Source: Mycobacterium sp. UM_WGJ (GTDB lineage: Bacteria > Actinomycetota > Actinomycetes > Mycobacteriales > Mycobacteriaceae). Taken from it: DNA of 42,140 bases. Below are positions 19,215-27,099 of this stretch, one piece after another. The notes below the pieces were generated by a model. It made no database searches and was not told the DNA's origin. It saw nothing but the letters and a program-made list of their open reading frames with translations. Within the stretch, counting starts at the first letter, position 1. Each line of letters begins with the position of its first letter. The DNA lies in the NCBI RefSeq assembly GCF_000455125.1, contig NZ_AUWR01000088.1, positions 1 to 42,140 on the forward strand, written 5' to 3'. A program made the position numbers and the translations under genes.

Positions 19215-21455
19215 CTACTCGCAGGTGGTGTCGGCGGCGTTGGTGACGGTCAGGTCATCGGGTAGTTCGGTCGGCTCGACGCTGGCACCGCGGTTGAGTT
19301 GCACACTGACCTGCGAGCCGCTGGCGACGGGCTTGGTCACGGCACGGAAGTCTGACCCGAGCACGACGCGGACGATGCCGCCCAGTCCGCTGACCCGCTC
19401 GATCGGCGCGCCCGACAATGCCGAGGACACCGTGGCGGCGGCCTGCTCGTTTCCGGGGGAGTACAACACTTTGGTGGCCTTGACGGTGCCGGGGTAGTCG
19501 TCGGCGTTGTCGACGTTGAAGCCCCACCGTTGCAGGCTTTCGGAGGTGGCGCCGGCCAGGCCGGATTGCTCGGTGGCGTTGGACACCCGGACCATGACAT
19601 CGGCGGGTGAGGTCGTGACTGCGTGCACCTGTTCGCTGAGCGGTTTGACCACCGGGTCGGTCGGGGCGCCGGGCACAACGGTGGACGGGGTCGTGGGGCT
19701 GGCTGCCGCCGTGGTCGGAACCGCGGTGGCGTTGTGGTCGTTCTCGCCGGGCAGTGGGTCATCGTTGATGATGGCGTCGAACAGTGCCCGCATGTCATCC
19801 ATCCGGGGGACCTCGTCGCCGTTCTCATCGGTCTCACTTGTCGGCACCGTGACGAAGGTGATGTGGCCGGCGGCGACCTTCTGCAAAGACTGGCCGAGGT
19901 TCACCAGGTCTTTGGTCGTGACGTTGTCCACCGAGCTGTCGCCGATGAACATGTTGACCACGTTGTTGAGCTTGGTCGGCGAGAAGAAGGTGTTGGTGGA
20001 GATCAACGAACGCAGCAGCGACGACAGGAACAGCTGCTGACGCTTGATGCGACCGTAGTCCCCGTTGTCCTCGGTGGTGACGTGCCGGGCTCGTACGTAG
20101 TTCAGCGCGGTGCCGCCGTTGACTCGCTGGCGTCCGGTGTCTTCGAGGACGCTGCCCAGCACCAGGTCGTATAGCGGGCTGGGGGTGCACACCTCGACTC
20201 CGCCCAGCGCGTCGACCATCTTGCCGAATCCGACGAAGTCGACGGCCATGAACCGGTTGATCGCCAGTCCGGACAGTTTCTGAATCTCCTTGACCAGGCA
20301 CTTGGGTCCGCCGAAGGCGTACGTCGAGTTCAGCTTCGTCTCGGTGTAGACGATGTCGTCGCCGTAGGTTCCGGATTCCTCGTCATAGATCGGCCCGTAG
20401 GCACCGGTCGCGGAATTCCAGGCCTCGCACTGGATCGGGGTGATCGCCAGGTCGCGGGGGAACGACACCACCACCACGCGTTTCCGGTTCGCCGGGATGT
20501 TGACCAGCATGATCGTGTCGGAGCGAGCTCCGTCGGCGTCTTCGGTGCTGCCGGCGCCGATGGCGCTGTTGGCGCCGGCGCGGGTGTCGGCGCCGACGAT
20601 CAGGAAGTTCTCGTCGCCGTACTGGCCGGCCGCATCGAGAATGTCGTGCGAGTTGGGGTCCAATGCGCTGACGTGGTTGAGGCTGCGGTTTTTCGAAGAG
20701 CTCCACTGCCAGGCCGACCCGGTCAGCACCAGGGCGAGGATCGCCATCATGGCCGCGACCGCCCGTCCGGCGAGCCGCGCCCGGTGATGGGGCCCGTGCG
20801 GGGCCGGTTCGGCGACCGCCGGCGGCGTGCGGCGAGGCGGGTCGATTCGCGCCGGCGGTTCAGCGAGGTTCGACGGAGGAGAGGCGAAGCTGGGACCGCC
20901 GTATAAACCCCGCAGCATGTCGGGTCCGAATGAACCCGGCAACTCGGTGGTGGCTGGCAACTCGTCCCAGTCGGGGGCACCGGCCGGCTCGAGTGATGTG
21001 CCGTGAATACGGTCGAGGTCGGGCACTTCCGACGGGTAGGCCACTTCGGCGATGTCGGGCATGGGGTCCGCTACATCGGCGAGTTCGAGCGCCGCATACT
21101 CGGACTCGGGCTCGAAAACGGCGGCGGCCTCGGCCGGCTCGACGGGTTCCACGGGTTCGACGAACTCGGCTACTTCGCGACGTTCGGGTGGCACTGCGGC
21201 GGCCCGGCGCTGACTGCGTCCACCGGATGGCGGAGGCTCGGCATTGACCCTGGCGATCAGGTCGGCGACGCTCACCGACCCGTTGCGACGCCGGGACGCG
21301 TTTCGCCGGTGCGGGACGGGGGCGTCCGCAGGCGAGTTCTGCCAGCGCTCCCAAGGTGCGGGTCCGGGCGGTGTCATTGTCATCAGCTGACGGTCGCCGT
21401 CATCGGGGCCCTCCGGAGCCCAGCGGCCAGGAGTGGCGCTATCGCCGTCACTCAT
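19215..21455 (-). CDS. LytR-CpsA-Psr family protein with LytR_C domain
   Basis: 746 residues from the ATG at 21455. A long acidic/proline-rich cytoplasmic N-terminus (about 1-225, with a VEPVEPVEPAE tract) precedes one membrane helix (about 231-248), an LCP catalytic domain (about 275-480; GARSDTIMLV and SFPRDLAI motifs) and a C-terminal LytR_C domain (about 615-715). LCP enzymes join glycopolymers such as arabinogalactan to peptidoglycan outside the membrane. The frame is open to 21629, but a TAGACT -10 at 21597-21592 falls within that extension and GGAGG lies 11 bases before the ATG chosen. Corresponds in position to Rv0822c. Confidence 0.88.
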   Translation of the reverse strand: MSDGDSATPGRWAPEGPDDGDRQLMTMTPPGPAPWERWQNSPADAPVPHRRNASRRRNGSVSVADLIARVNAEPPPSGGRSQRRAAAVPPERREVAEFVEPVEPVEPAEAAAVFEPESEYAALELADVADPMPDIAEVAYPSEVPDLDRIHGTSLEPAGAPDWDELPATTELPGSFGPDMLRGLYGGPSFASPPSNLAEPPARIDPPRRTPPAVAEPAPHGPHHRARLAGRAVAAMMAILALVLTGSAWQWSSSKNRSLNHVSALDPNSHDILDAAGQYGDENFLIVGADTRAGANSAIGAGSTEDADGARSDTIMLVNIPANRKRVVVVSFPRDLAITPIQCEAWNSATGAYGPIYDEESGTYGDDIVYTETKLNSTYAFGGPKCLVKEIQKLSGLAINRFMAVDFVGFGKMVDALGGVEVCTPSPLYDLVLGSVLEDTGRQRVNGGTALNYVRARHVTTEDNGDYGRIKRQQLFLSSLLRSLISTNTFFSPTKLNNVVNMFIGDSSVDNVTTKDLVNLGQSLQKVAAGHITFVTVPTSETDENGDEVPRMDDMRALFDAIINDDPLPGENDHNATAVPTTAAASPTTPSTVVPGAPTDPVVKPLSEQVHAVTTSPADVMVRVSNATEQSGLAGATSESLQRWGFNVDNADDYPGTVKATKVLYSPGNEQAAATVSSALSGAPIERVSGLGGIVRVVLGSDFRAVTKPVASGSQVSVQLNRGASVEPTELPDDLTVTNAADTTCE

Positions 21456-21638
21456 GTCCTCAGGAGCCTCCGAGTCTTCGGTACCAGCGCGCGTCGCTCG
21501 CACGCCGATGCGGTACGGATGATCGGCATTGATCTCCGCACCTGGATCTGCCTCCGCAGAGACGATCCCTGCCTGGGGCAATAAGGTACTTAGTCTACTG
21601 AGAACTTTCCAGACACGCGATGTCGACAAAGTCTCATT

Positions 21639-22793
21639 TCAGCCACCAGAGTGCATAATGTCCGCGCCGGCCGGCACCGCACAGTCATCCGGGTCGTCCA
21701 ACCAGCCTTCGGGCAGGGTGACCTTGGCCGGTGAGCCCTGACGTCCGCGAGGGCCGGTGGCGGCCGCGGGGAAAGGGACGGAGCCGTCCAGCTGCGTGAG
21801 CAGCCCGTCGAGTTCGGACAGCGTGGTCACCATCGCCAGCTCGCGCCGCAGCTCGGAACCGGCGGGGAATCCGTGCAGGTACCAGGCGACATGCTTGCGG
21901 ATCTCGCGCATGCCCTTGTCCTCGCCGAAGTGTTGGGCCAGCAGGTCGCCGTGGCGGCGGATGATGTCGGCGACTTCGCCCAGCGTGGGCGGAGTGGGGG
22001 CGGGCCGGCCTGCGAAAGCCGCCGAGAGCTCGGCGAACAACCACGGGCGCCCCAGGCAGCCACGGCCGATCACTACCCCGTCACAGCCGGTGGCCGCCAT
22101 CATGGCCAGCGCATCGCCGGCTTCGAAGATGTCTCCGTTGCCCAATACCGGAATCGACCGGACCTGCGCTTTGAGCGCCGCGATCTGCTCCCAGTCGGCG
22201 GTGCCGGAATAGCGCTGCGATGCGGTCCGGGCGTGCAGGGCCACCGCTGCGGCCCCTTCGGTCTCGGCGATGCGCCCGGCGTCCAGATGGGTGTGGTGGG
22301 CGTCATCGATGCCGATCCGGAATTTCACGGTCACCGGAATATCGGTGCCGGCAGTGCCGCGCACCGCCGCGGCGACGATATTGCCGAAGAGCCGGCGCTT
22401 GTAGGGCAGCGCCGACCCGCCGCCGAGGCGGGTCACCTTGGGCACCGGGCAGCCGAAATTCATGTCGATGTGGTCGGCGAGTCCTTCATCGGCGATCATC
22501 TTCGCCGCGGCGTAAGTGGTGTCGGGGTCGACGGTGTAAAGCTGCAGCGAGCGCGGTGACTCCTCCGGCCCGAACGTTGTCATGTGCAAGGTGGCGGGGT
22601 GTCGTTCGACGAGCGCGCGTGCGGTCACCATCTCGCAGACATAGAGCCCGCTCACCGTTCCGACCCGGGACTGTTCCAACTCGCGGCACAGAGTGCGGAA
22701 GGCGACGTTGGTGACGCCGGCCATCGGTGCCAGCACCACGGGACTGGCGAGCTGGAGCGATCCGATCCGCAGTGCAGGCTGCGTCTCGACCAG
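21639..22793 (-). CDS. dus: tRNA-dihydrouridine synthase
   Basis: A flavin-dependent TIM-barrel enzyme that reduces uridine in tRNA. Visible motifs: ALRIGSLQLASPVVLAPMAGVTN at the N-terminus, IDMNFGCPVPKV with the catalytic Cys, VKFRIGIDD and ALHART. Gene order matches Rv0823c. The start is a problem: no ATG, GTG or TTG lies in frame between GTG 22910 (deep inside desA1) and GTG 22739, which would remove conserved residues. I end the feature at CTG 22793, which gives the expected length of about 384 residues, but this is a guess; an ATG at 22804 lies in another frame, so a one-base sequence error is also possible. Confidence 0.85.
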   Translation of the reverse strand: MVETQPALRIGSLQLASPVVLAPMAGVTNVAFRTLCRELEQSRVGTVSGLYVCEMVTARALVERHPATLHMTTFGPEESPRSLQLYTVDPDTTYAAAKMIADEGLADHIDMNFGCPVPKVTRLGGGSALPYKRRLFGNIVAAAVRGTAGTDIPVTVKFRIGIDDAHHTHLDAGRIAETEGAAAVALHARTASQRYSGTADWEQIAALKAQVRSIPVLGNGDIFEAGDALAMMAATGCDGVVIGRGCLGRPWLFAELSAAFAGRPAPTPPTLGEVADIIRRHGDLLAQHFGEDKGMREIRKHVAWYLHGFPAGSELRRELAMVTTLSELDGLLTQLDGSVPFPAAATGPRGRQGSPAKVTLPEGWLDDPDDCAVPAGADIMHSGG

Positions 22794-22807
22794 GCCGCCA
22801 CCATTGA

Positions 22808-23809
22808 CTACGGCGCTGATGGCTCCAACACCTTCTTGGCGGCGCGCTTCTCGGCCATCTTGGCCTCGCGCTCGAGCCGGCGTTGCTTGGCCAGCTCGAA
22901 CTTCTCGCACGTGTCGTCCAACTCGGCGACGATCTTGCCGATCTCCTCTTGGTAGCGGGCTGCCTCGCCGCTGAACTCTCGCTCCAGGATGCCCCACTTC
23001 TTCAGCACCGGCATCACCACGTCGTCGCGGTGGATGATGGGGTCATAGACGCCGCCGACTGCGATGATCACGGCCTTGCGGCGAAACTCCGGGACGACGA
23101 ATCCGGGCATCTGGAAGTTGGCCAGCACCCGGTGCAGCGAGCGCATCGCCTGTTCCGGCGCGATGTCGAAGCCGACGGCACTGACATCGCGGTAGAAGAT
23201 CATGTGCAGGTTCTCGTCGTGCGAGATCCGGGCCAGCAGCTGGTCGGCAATCGGGTCGTTGCAGGCCTGGCCGGTGTTGCGATGCGAGATCCGGGTGGCC
23301 AGTTCCTGGAAGCTGACATAGATGACCGAGTCGAACAGGCTCTCGGCGAACAGGTCGCCGGAGACCTGGTGGTTCTGGCCCGGGCTGAAACCGCGGTTGA
23401 CGGTCTCCATCCGCAGCGTTTCCAGTTCGATGGGGTCGCAGTTGCGGGTGACCACCAGGTAGTCGCGCAGGGCGATACCGTGCCGGTTCTCCTCAGCGGT
23501 CCAGCGGTTGACCCAGGTGCCCCAGGGGGCGTCCATGGTGAAGTTCATCGCGATCTCGCGGTGATACGAAGGCAGGTTGTCCTCGGTGAGCAGGTTCTGC
23601 ACCATTGCGGTCCGAGCGACCTCGGACAGTTTCGACTGCTCAGGATGCCAATCTTGCCCACCGAGCGCGTAGTAGTTCTTGCCCTCCGACCAGGGGATGT
23701 AGTCGTGGGGGTTCCAGTCCTTGGCCATCGAGAAGTGTCGGTTGATGAGCTTCTCCACGACAGGCTCGAGCTCGTGCAGCAACTCTACGTCGGTCCATTC
23801 CCGCGTCAT
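22808..23809 (-). CDS. desA1: acyl-[ACP] desaturase DesA1
   Basis: 333 residues, colinear with mycobacterial DesA1. The di-iron ligands of the soluble acyl-ACP desaturase fold are present: Glu76 with His83, EENRH (106-110), Glu169 with His176, and DENLH (198-202). DesA1 introduces a double bond into a long-chain acyl-ACP on the way to mycolic acids and is essential in M. smegmatis. ATG start with GGGGAG seven bases upstream and a good promoter at 23848-23876. The C-terminus is a lysine/arginine-rich helix. It sits next to dus as in M. tuberculosis. Confidence 0.94.
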   Translation of the reverse strand: MTREWTDVELLHELEPVVEKLINRHFSMAKDWNPHDYIPWSEGKNYYALGGQDWHPEQSKLSEVARTAMVQNLLTEDNLPSYHREIAMNFTMDAPWGTWVNRWTAEENRHGIALRDYLVVTRNCDPIELETLRMETVNRGFSPGQNHQVSGDLFAESLFDSVIYVSFQELATRISHRNTGQACNDPIADQLLARISHDENLHMIFYRDVSAVGFDIAPEQAMRSLHRVLANFQMPGFVVPEFRRKAVIIAVGGVYDPIIHRDDVVMPVLKKWGILEREFSGEAARYQEEIGKIVAELDDTCEKFELAKQRRLEREAKMAEKRAAKKVLEPSAP

Positions 23810-23847
23810 GCCAGCTCCCCAGATATCTGTGTCGACTAGTTGCAGGC

Positions 23848-23876
23848 AATATATCTGTACCTGTCGGTAGCATCAA
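23848..23876 (-). promoter_or_regulatory. desA1 promoter
   Basis: TTGATG (23876-23871) and TATATT (23853-23848) are separated by 17 bases, a close match to a housekeeping sigma-A promoter and unusually AT-rich for this genome. ATATCTGT occurs twice on the plus strand (23823 and 23851), 28 bp apart, one copy overlapping the -10, and could be a regulator site. Confidence 0.65.
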
Positions 23877-23918
23877 GTTTTCCCGATGCGTGTTTGGCTG
23901 TGAACTTGCGGCCCCGGC

Positions 23919-24503
23919 TTAGCGCGAGATCTGAGCGCTGAGCAGCATGCCGACGCAGAAGTCGATGAACTGGCCGCGGCTGGCCTGGAGTCGGCCGTCC
24001 AGGTAGGCCGCGAACAGGGTGGTCAGCGCGCCGATCAGGCCGGTCGCCACCATCTGCTGGACTGCCGCATCATCGATACGAGTCAGGGTGCGCTGCAGCA
24101 TCACGATAAAGTCCGGCATCCATTTGGCGCCCGCGCTGGCCAGCGCAGGCTCGCGCTCCGGGGCCAGTAGCAACGCCCGGCCACGCGCTGGGTCATCGAC
24201 CATGAGGGTGATGAAGCCTTCCACGGCTTCTCGGGGGCTGCGGACCGACAGCATCGCCGCCAGCGCCCGTGTGCACACGTCGTCATATACCTCGCGCACA
24301 AACTCGTCGCGGTCGGCGAAGCTCTCGTAGAAATAGCGCTCGGTCAGTGCGGCCGCGCGACATACCGATCGGATAGTCAGCGTGGGTCCACGTGCATCAC
24401 CGAGCAGCTGCACCCCGACGGCGAGAAACTCGTCTCGGCGTAAGGCCTGACGCTCTGCCAGTGGGACCCCGGACCAGCGGTCCCGGCGTTGACTGGAAGA
24501 CAA
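23919..24503 (-). CDS. TetR-family transcriptional regulator of the catabolic cluster
   Basis: 194 residues from a TTG at 24503, supported by GAGGGGAG seven bases upstream. An upstream TTG at 24533 would place the start within an inverted repeat (24525-24548) and is less likely. The N-terminal helix-turn-helix is TIRSVCRAAALTERYFYESFADRDEFV; the C-terminal ligand domain is unassigned. It is divergent from the SDR-Rieske-monooxygenase operon with about 330 bp between them containing several palindromes, so local repression of that operon and of itself is likely. The ligand is unknown. Confidence 0.85.
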   Translation of the reverse strand: MSSSQRRDRWSGVPLAERQALRRDEFLAVGVQLLGDARGPTLTIRSVCRAAALTERYFYESFADRDEFVREVYDDVCTRALAAMLSVRSPREAVEGFITLMVDDPARGRALLLAPEREPALASAGAKWMPDFIVMLQRTLTRIDDAAVQQMVATGLIGALTTLFAAYLDGRLQASRGQFIDFCVGMLLSAQISR

Positions 24504-24524
24504 TTCGCATCTCCCCTCGGCTCG

Positions 24525-24548
24525 ATTTGACAACGTGCGTAGTCAAAT
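24525..24548. promoter_or_regulatory. inverted repeat upstream of the TetR gene
   Basis: ATTTGAC and GTCAAAT flank a ten-base spacer (7-bp perfect arms). It sits 21 bases before the chosen TTG start, where an autoregulatory operator would lie. The sequence differs from the palindromes near the divergent operon, so it may bind a different protein. Confidence 0.45.
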
Positions 24549-24735
24549 TCGGCGACGCTCGATGTGGGTTCCATCATGACGTAAGGCGTTCGGGCCAAGT
24601 GAACGCCCCGCCGGGGCGTGTCGGCCGGTGACGCCGGGCCGTGGCGGCCACACGACGCCCCATTGGTCCAGACAATAAGGCCGACAGGCCCGGAGTCCTC
24701 GCTCTTGACTCTGCGCTCGCCGCTGCGGAATAGTG

Positions 24736-24773
24736 TTCTTCTGAAAGAAGAATGACGTATGTTGTCCGGACAA
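24736..24773. promoter_or_regulatory. two palindromes over a candidate promoter of the SDR-Rieske operon
   Basis: TTCTTCT-GAA-AGAAGAA (24736-24752) is a 7-bp perfect inverted repeat. Nine bases later TTGTCCGGACAA (24762-24773) is a perfect 12-bp palindrome. A TATGTT -10-like hexamer (24758-24763) lies between and overlaps the second palindrome, so the first would fill the -35/-10 spacer and the second would cover the transcription start. The rest of the 24504-24835 gap holds no gene I can support. Confidence 0.5.
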
Positions 24774-24835
24774 ATCCGCGATCTCGGTGCCCGGCGGGCA
24801 TCCGAATCGCGGGCTGTGCCAGGTGAAAGCGGGTC

Positions 24836-25717
24836 ATGGCGGATCATTGCACTCCTCCCAGCCTGTCGAGCGATTTCAACCTCCTGGACCTTCGCGGCCG
24901 GATCGTGGTGGTGTCGGGCGCCGGCGGCGGCGGGATCGGCACGACGATCACCGCGATGGCCGCCCAGGCGGGAGCCACCGTGATCGCGGTGAGCCGCTCG
25001 CAGGAAAACCTCCGCGAGCACATCACGCCGCTGGCCGAGCGGGGCCTGGCGGTGATACCCGTGGCCGCCGACGCCTCCACCGACGAGGGTGTCGCCACGG
25101 TGCTCGAAGTGGCGCAACGTGCCGACGGCCAGCTCTACGGACTGGTCAACGTCGCCGGTGGTGCAGAGCCGGCGACCTGGATGCCGTCGACCCGGGTGGC
25201 GCGCGCCGATTGGCGAAAGATCTTCACCCACAACTTGGAGACCGCCTTTTTCATGAGCCGTGCAGTGGCTGCCGCGCTGGTGGCCCAGCACCGGCCGGGC
25301 TCGATCGTGTCGATCTCCTCGATCAGCGGGATGAACACCGCGCCGTTCCATATCGCCTACGGCACCGCGAAGGCCGCGATCGTCGCGATGACCCGCACCA
25401 TGGCCGTCGAGCTGGCCGCGGCCGGCATTCGGGTCAACGCGGTGGCTCCGGGAGTCACCAACACCGCAGCCTCGGCCACCTACACCGACGATGACCCCGA
25501 TCGCGACCTGCAGGCGATCGCCATGGGGCGCCGCGGGCGGCCCGAGGAGCAGGCCGGGCCGATCCTGTTTCTGCTCTCGGACCTGGCCGGTTACATCACC
25601 GGGCAGACCTTGCTGGTCGACGGCGGGCTCAACCTCAAGTGGAGTCACCTCGACTCCGACAACACCTCGCTGTTCCTCAAGGACGACACCTTCCGCGCCG
25701 CGATAAGGAGGATGTGA
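24836..25717 (+). CDS. short-chain dehydrogenase/reductase (SDR)
   Basis: 293 residues, classical SDR fold. The cofactor loop is SGAGGGGIG (27-35), a glycine-rich variant of TGxxxGIG; NVAG, Ser162 and Tyr175-x3-Lys179 complete the catalytic set. It probably oxidises or reduces a secondary alcohol/ketone with NAD(P). It is the first gene of an operon: its stop overlaps the start of the Rieske oxygenase gene (TGATG). An alcohol dehydrogenase producing the ketone for the later Baeyer-Villiger enzyme would fit. The substrate cannot be stated. Confidence 0.88.
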   Translation: MADHCTPPSLSSDFNLLDLRGRIVVVSGAGGGGIGTTITAMAAQAGATVIAVSRSQENLREHITPLAERGLAVIPVAADASTDEGVATVLEVAQRADGQLYGLVNVAGGAEPATWMPSTRVARADWRKIFTHNLETAFFMSRAVAAALVAQHRPGSIVSISSISGMNTAPFHIAYGTAKAAIVAMTRTMAVELAAAGIRVNAVAPGVTNTAASATYTDDDPDRDLQAIAMGRRGRPEEQAGPILFLLSDLAGYITGQTLLVDGGLNLKWSHLDSDNTSLFLKDDTFRAAIRRM

Positions 25718-27099
25718 TGACCGATCCGGTTCAGGGTTCCGACGAAGAACTCGCACGTCCGGTCACGATCGGTGTTGAGGCCTACACGTGTCCGAACTAC
25801 GCGCGTGCCGAGCGAGACAAGTTGTGGCGCAAGGTATGGCAGCAGGTCGGACGGGTCGAAGATCTACCGGAGGTGGGCAGTTACCTCACCTACGACATCC
25901 TCGACGACTCGGTAATCGTCGTCCGAAGCGGGCCGGACGCCTTTCAGGCTCACCACAACGTCTGCATGCATCGTGGCCGCCGACTGGTCGACACCCCCGC
26001 CGGGGCGAAGAACGCCTGCGCGCGCACCCGCAAGTCGTTCGTGTGCGGTTTCCATGGCTGGACCTACGGACTCGACGGCGCCTGCACCCATATTCGCGAA
26101 CAGGATGACTGGCAGGGGACTCTGACGCCTGCGAACACTCATCTGCGCTCGGTGCGAGTCGCCACCTGGGGCGGCTGGCTCTGGATCAACATGGATCCCG
26201 ACTGCGAATCGTTGGCCGACTACCTGTTCCCGGCCGCGAAGATCCTCGAACCGTTCGGCCTGGAGAACATGCGCTACAAGTGGCGAAAATGGCTGGAGTT
26301 CGACTGCAACTGGAAGGTCGCCATGGAGGCCTTCAACGAGACCTACCACGTCTACACCACCCATCCGGAGTTCAACAGGTTCGGCGAGTTCAAGGGCTGG
26401 GCGCGGGTGCAGGGCAAGCACAGCAACCTCGGTTACGACGCTCCCGACGATCTGGAGGCGACCAAGTCGAAGATTCGGCTGGGGACCGGCGCCGATCCGC
26501 GGGTGTCGACCGCGGAGATGCAGGTTTACACCATGGAGGAGACCAACGCCACCACCACCGCCACTCTGGTGAACGCCGCCAAGCGACTGGTCGACGAGCT
26601 ACCCGAGGGCACCCCGGCCGAGAAGGTCCTCGAACACTGGCTCGCCTCGGCGCGGCGCGACGATGCCGCCCGCGGCGTCATCTGGCCGACGATTCCCGCC
26701 GACGTGCTCGGGCAGGCCGGCACCGCATGGCAGATCTTCCCGAACTTCCAGATCGGCCAGGGGCTGACCAGTGCCCTGTGCTACAGCGCTCGGCCGCACC
26801 CCAGCTACAACCCCGACAAGTGCATCTTCGAGGTCTCGGTGTTCGAACTCTTTCCCAAAGGTGAAGAGCCGCGGACGGAATGGGAGTACACCCCGGTGGG
26901 CGACCCGGGCTGGCGTTCGGTTCTCCCGCAGGACTTCTCCAACATGGCGGCGGTGCAGCAGGGAATGAAATCCCTCGGCTATCCCGGCGCGAAGCCCAAT
27001 CCCTACCGGGAGCGCGCCATCGTCAACCTGCACCACCAGTTATCGAAGTACATGGGCGCCGGTGCACCCCAAGAAATCCCGACAGGAAACGATCGATGA
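25717..27099 (+). CDS. Rieske non-heme iron oxygenase, alpha subunit type
   Basis: 460 residues. The Rieske cluster ligands are Cys83-x-His85 and Cys110-x2-His113; the intervening 24 residues exceed the usual 15-17, an insertion rich in Ala/Arg. The mononuclear iron site is seen in NETYHVYTTH (His211, His216). The enzyme uses electrons from a reductase to activate O2 and hydroxylate or dioxygenate its substrate. AAGGAGG five bases before the ATG gives strong initiation. No beta subunit or separate ferredoxin gene is present, so the KshB-like reductase at 31447-32460 is the likely electron donor. Confidence 0.92.
   Translation: MTDPVQGSDEELARPVTIGVEAYTCPNYARAERDKLWRKVWQQVGRVEDLPEVGSYLTYDILDDSVIVVRSGPDAFQAHHNVCMHRGRRLVDTPAGAKNACARTRKSFVCGFHGWTYGLDGACTHIREQDDWQGTLTPANTHLRSVRVATWGGWLWINMDPDCESLADYLFPAAKILEPFGLENMRYKWRKWLEFDCNWKVAMEAFNETYHVYTTHPEFNRFGEFKGWARVQGKHSNLGYDAPDDLEATKSKIRLGTGADPRVSTAEMQVYTMEETNATTTATLVNAAKRLVDELPEGTPAEKVLEHWLASARRDDAARGVIWPTIPADVLGQAGTAWQIFPNFQIGQGLTSALCYSARPHPSYNPDKCIFEVSVFELFPKGEEPRTEWEYTPVGDPGWRSVLPQDFSNMAAVQQGMKSLGYPGAKPNPYRERAIVNLHHQLSKYMGAGAPQEIPTGNDR

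Noticed and set aside
18513-19265. 250-residue plus-strand frame antisense to phoY2
   Set aside because: Shadow frame; phoY2 on the other strand is clearly a PhoU protein.
21456-21629. N-terminal 58-residue extension of the LCP-family protein
   Set aside because: A -10-like TAGACT lies within it and a ribosome binding site precedes the later ATG at 21455, so the extension is probably untranslated.
24664-24676. TTGGTCCAGACAA as a second copy of the TTGTCCGGACAA operator
   Set aside because: Symmetry is broken by one inserted base and two mismatches; kept only as a note in the control-region finding.
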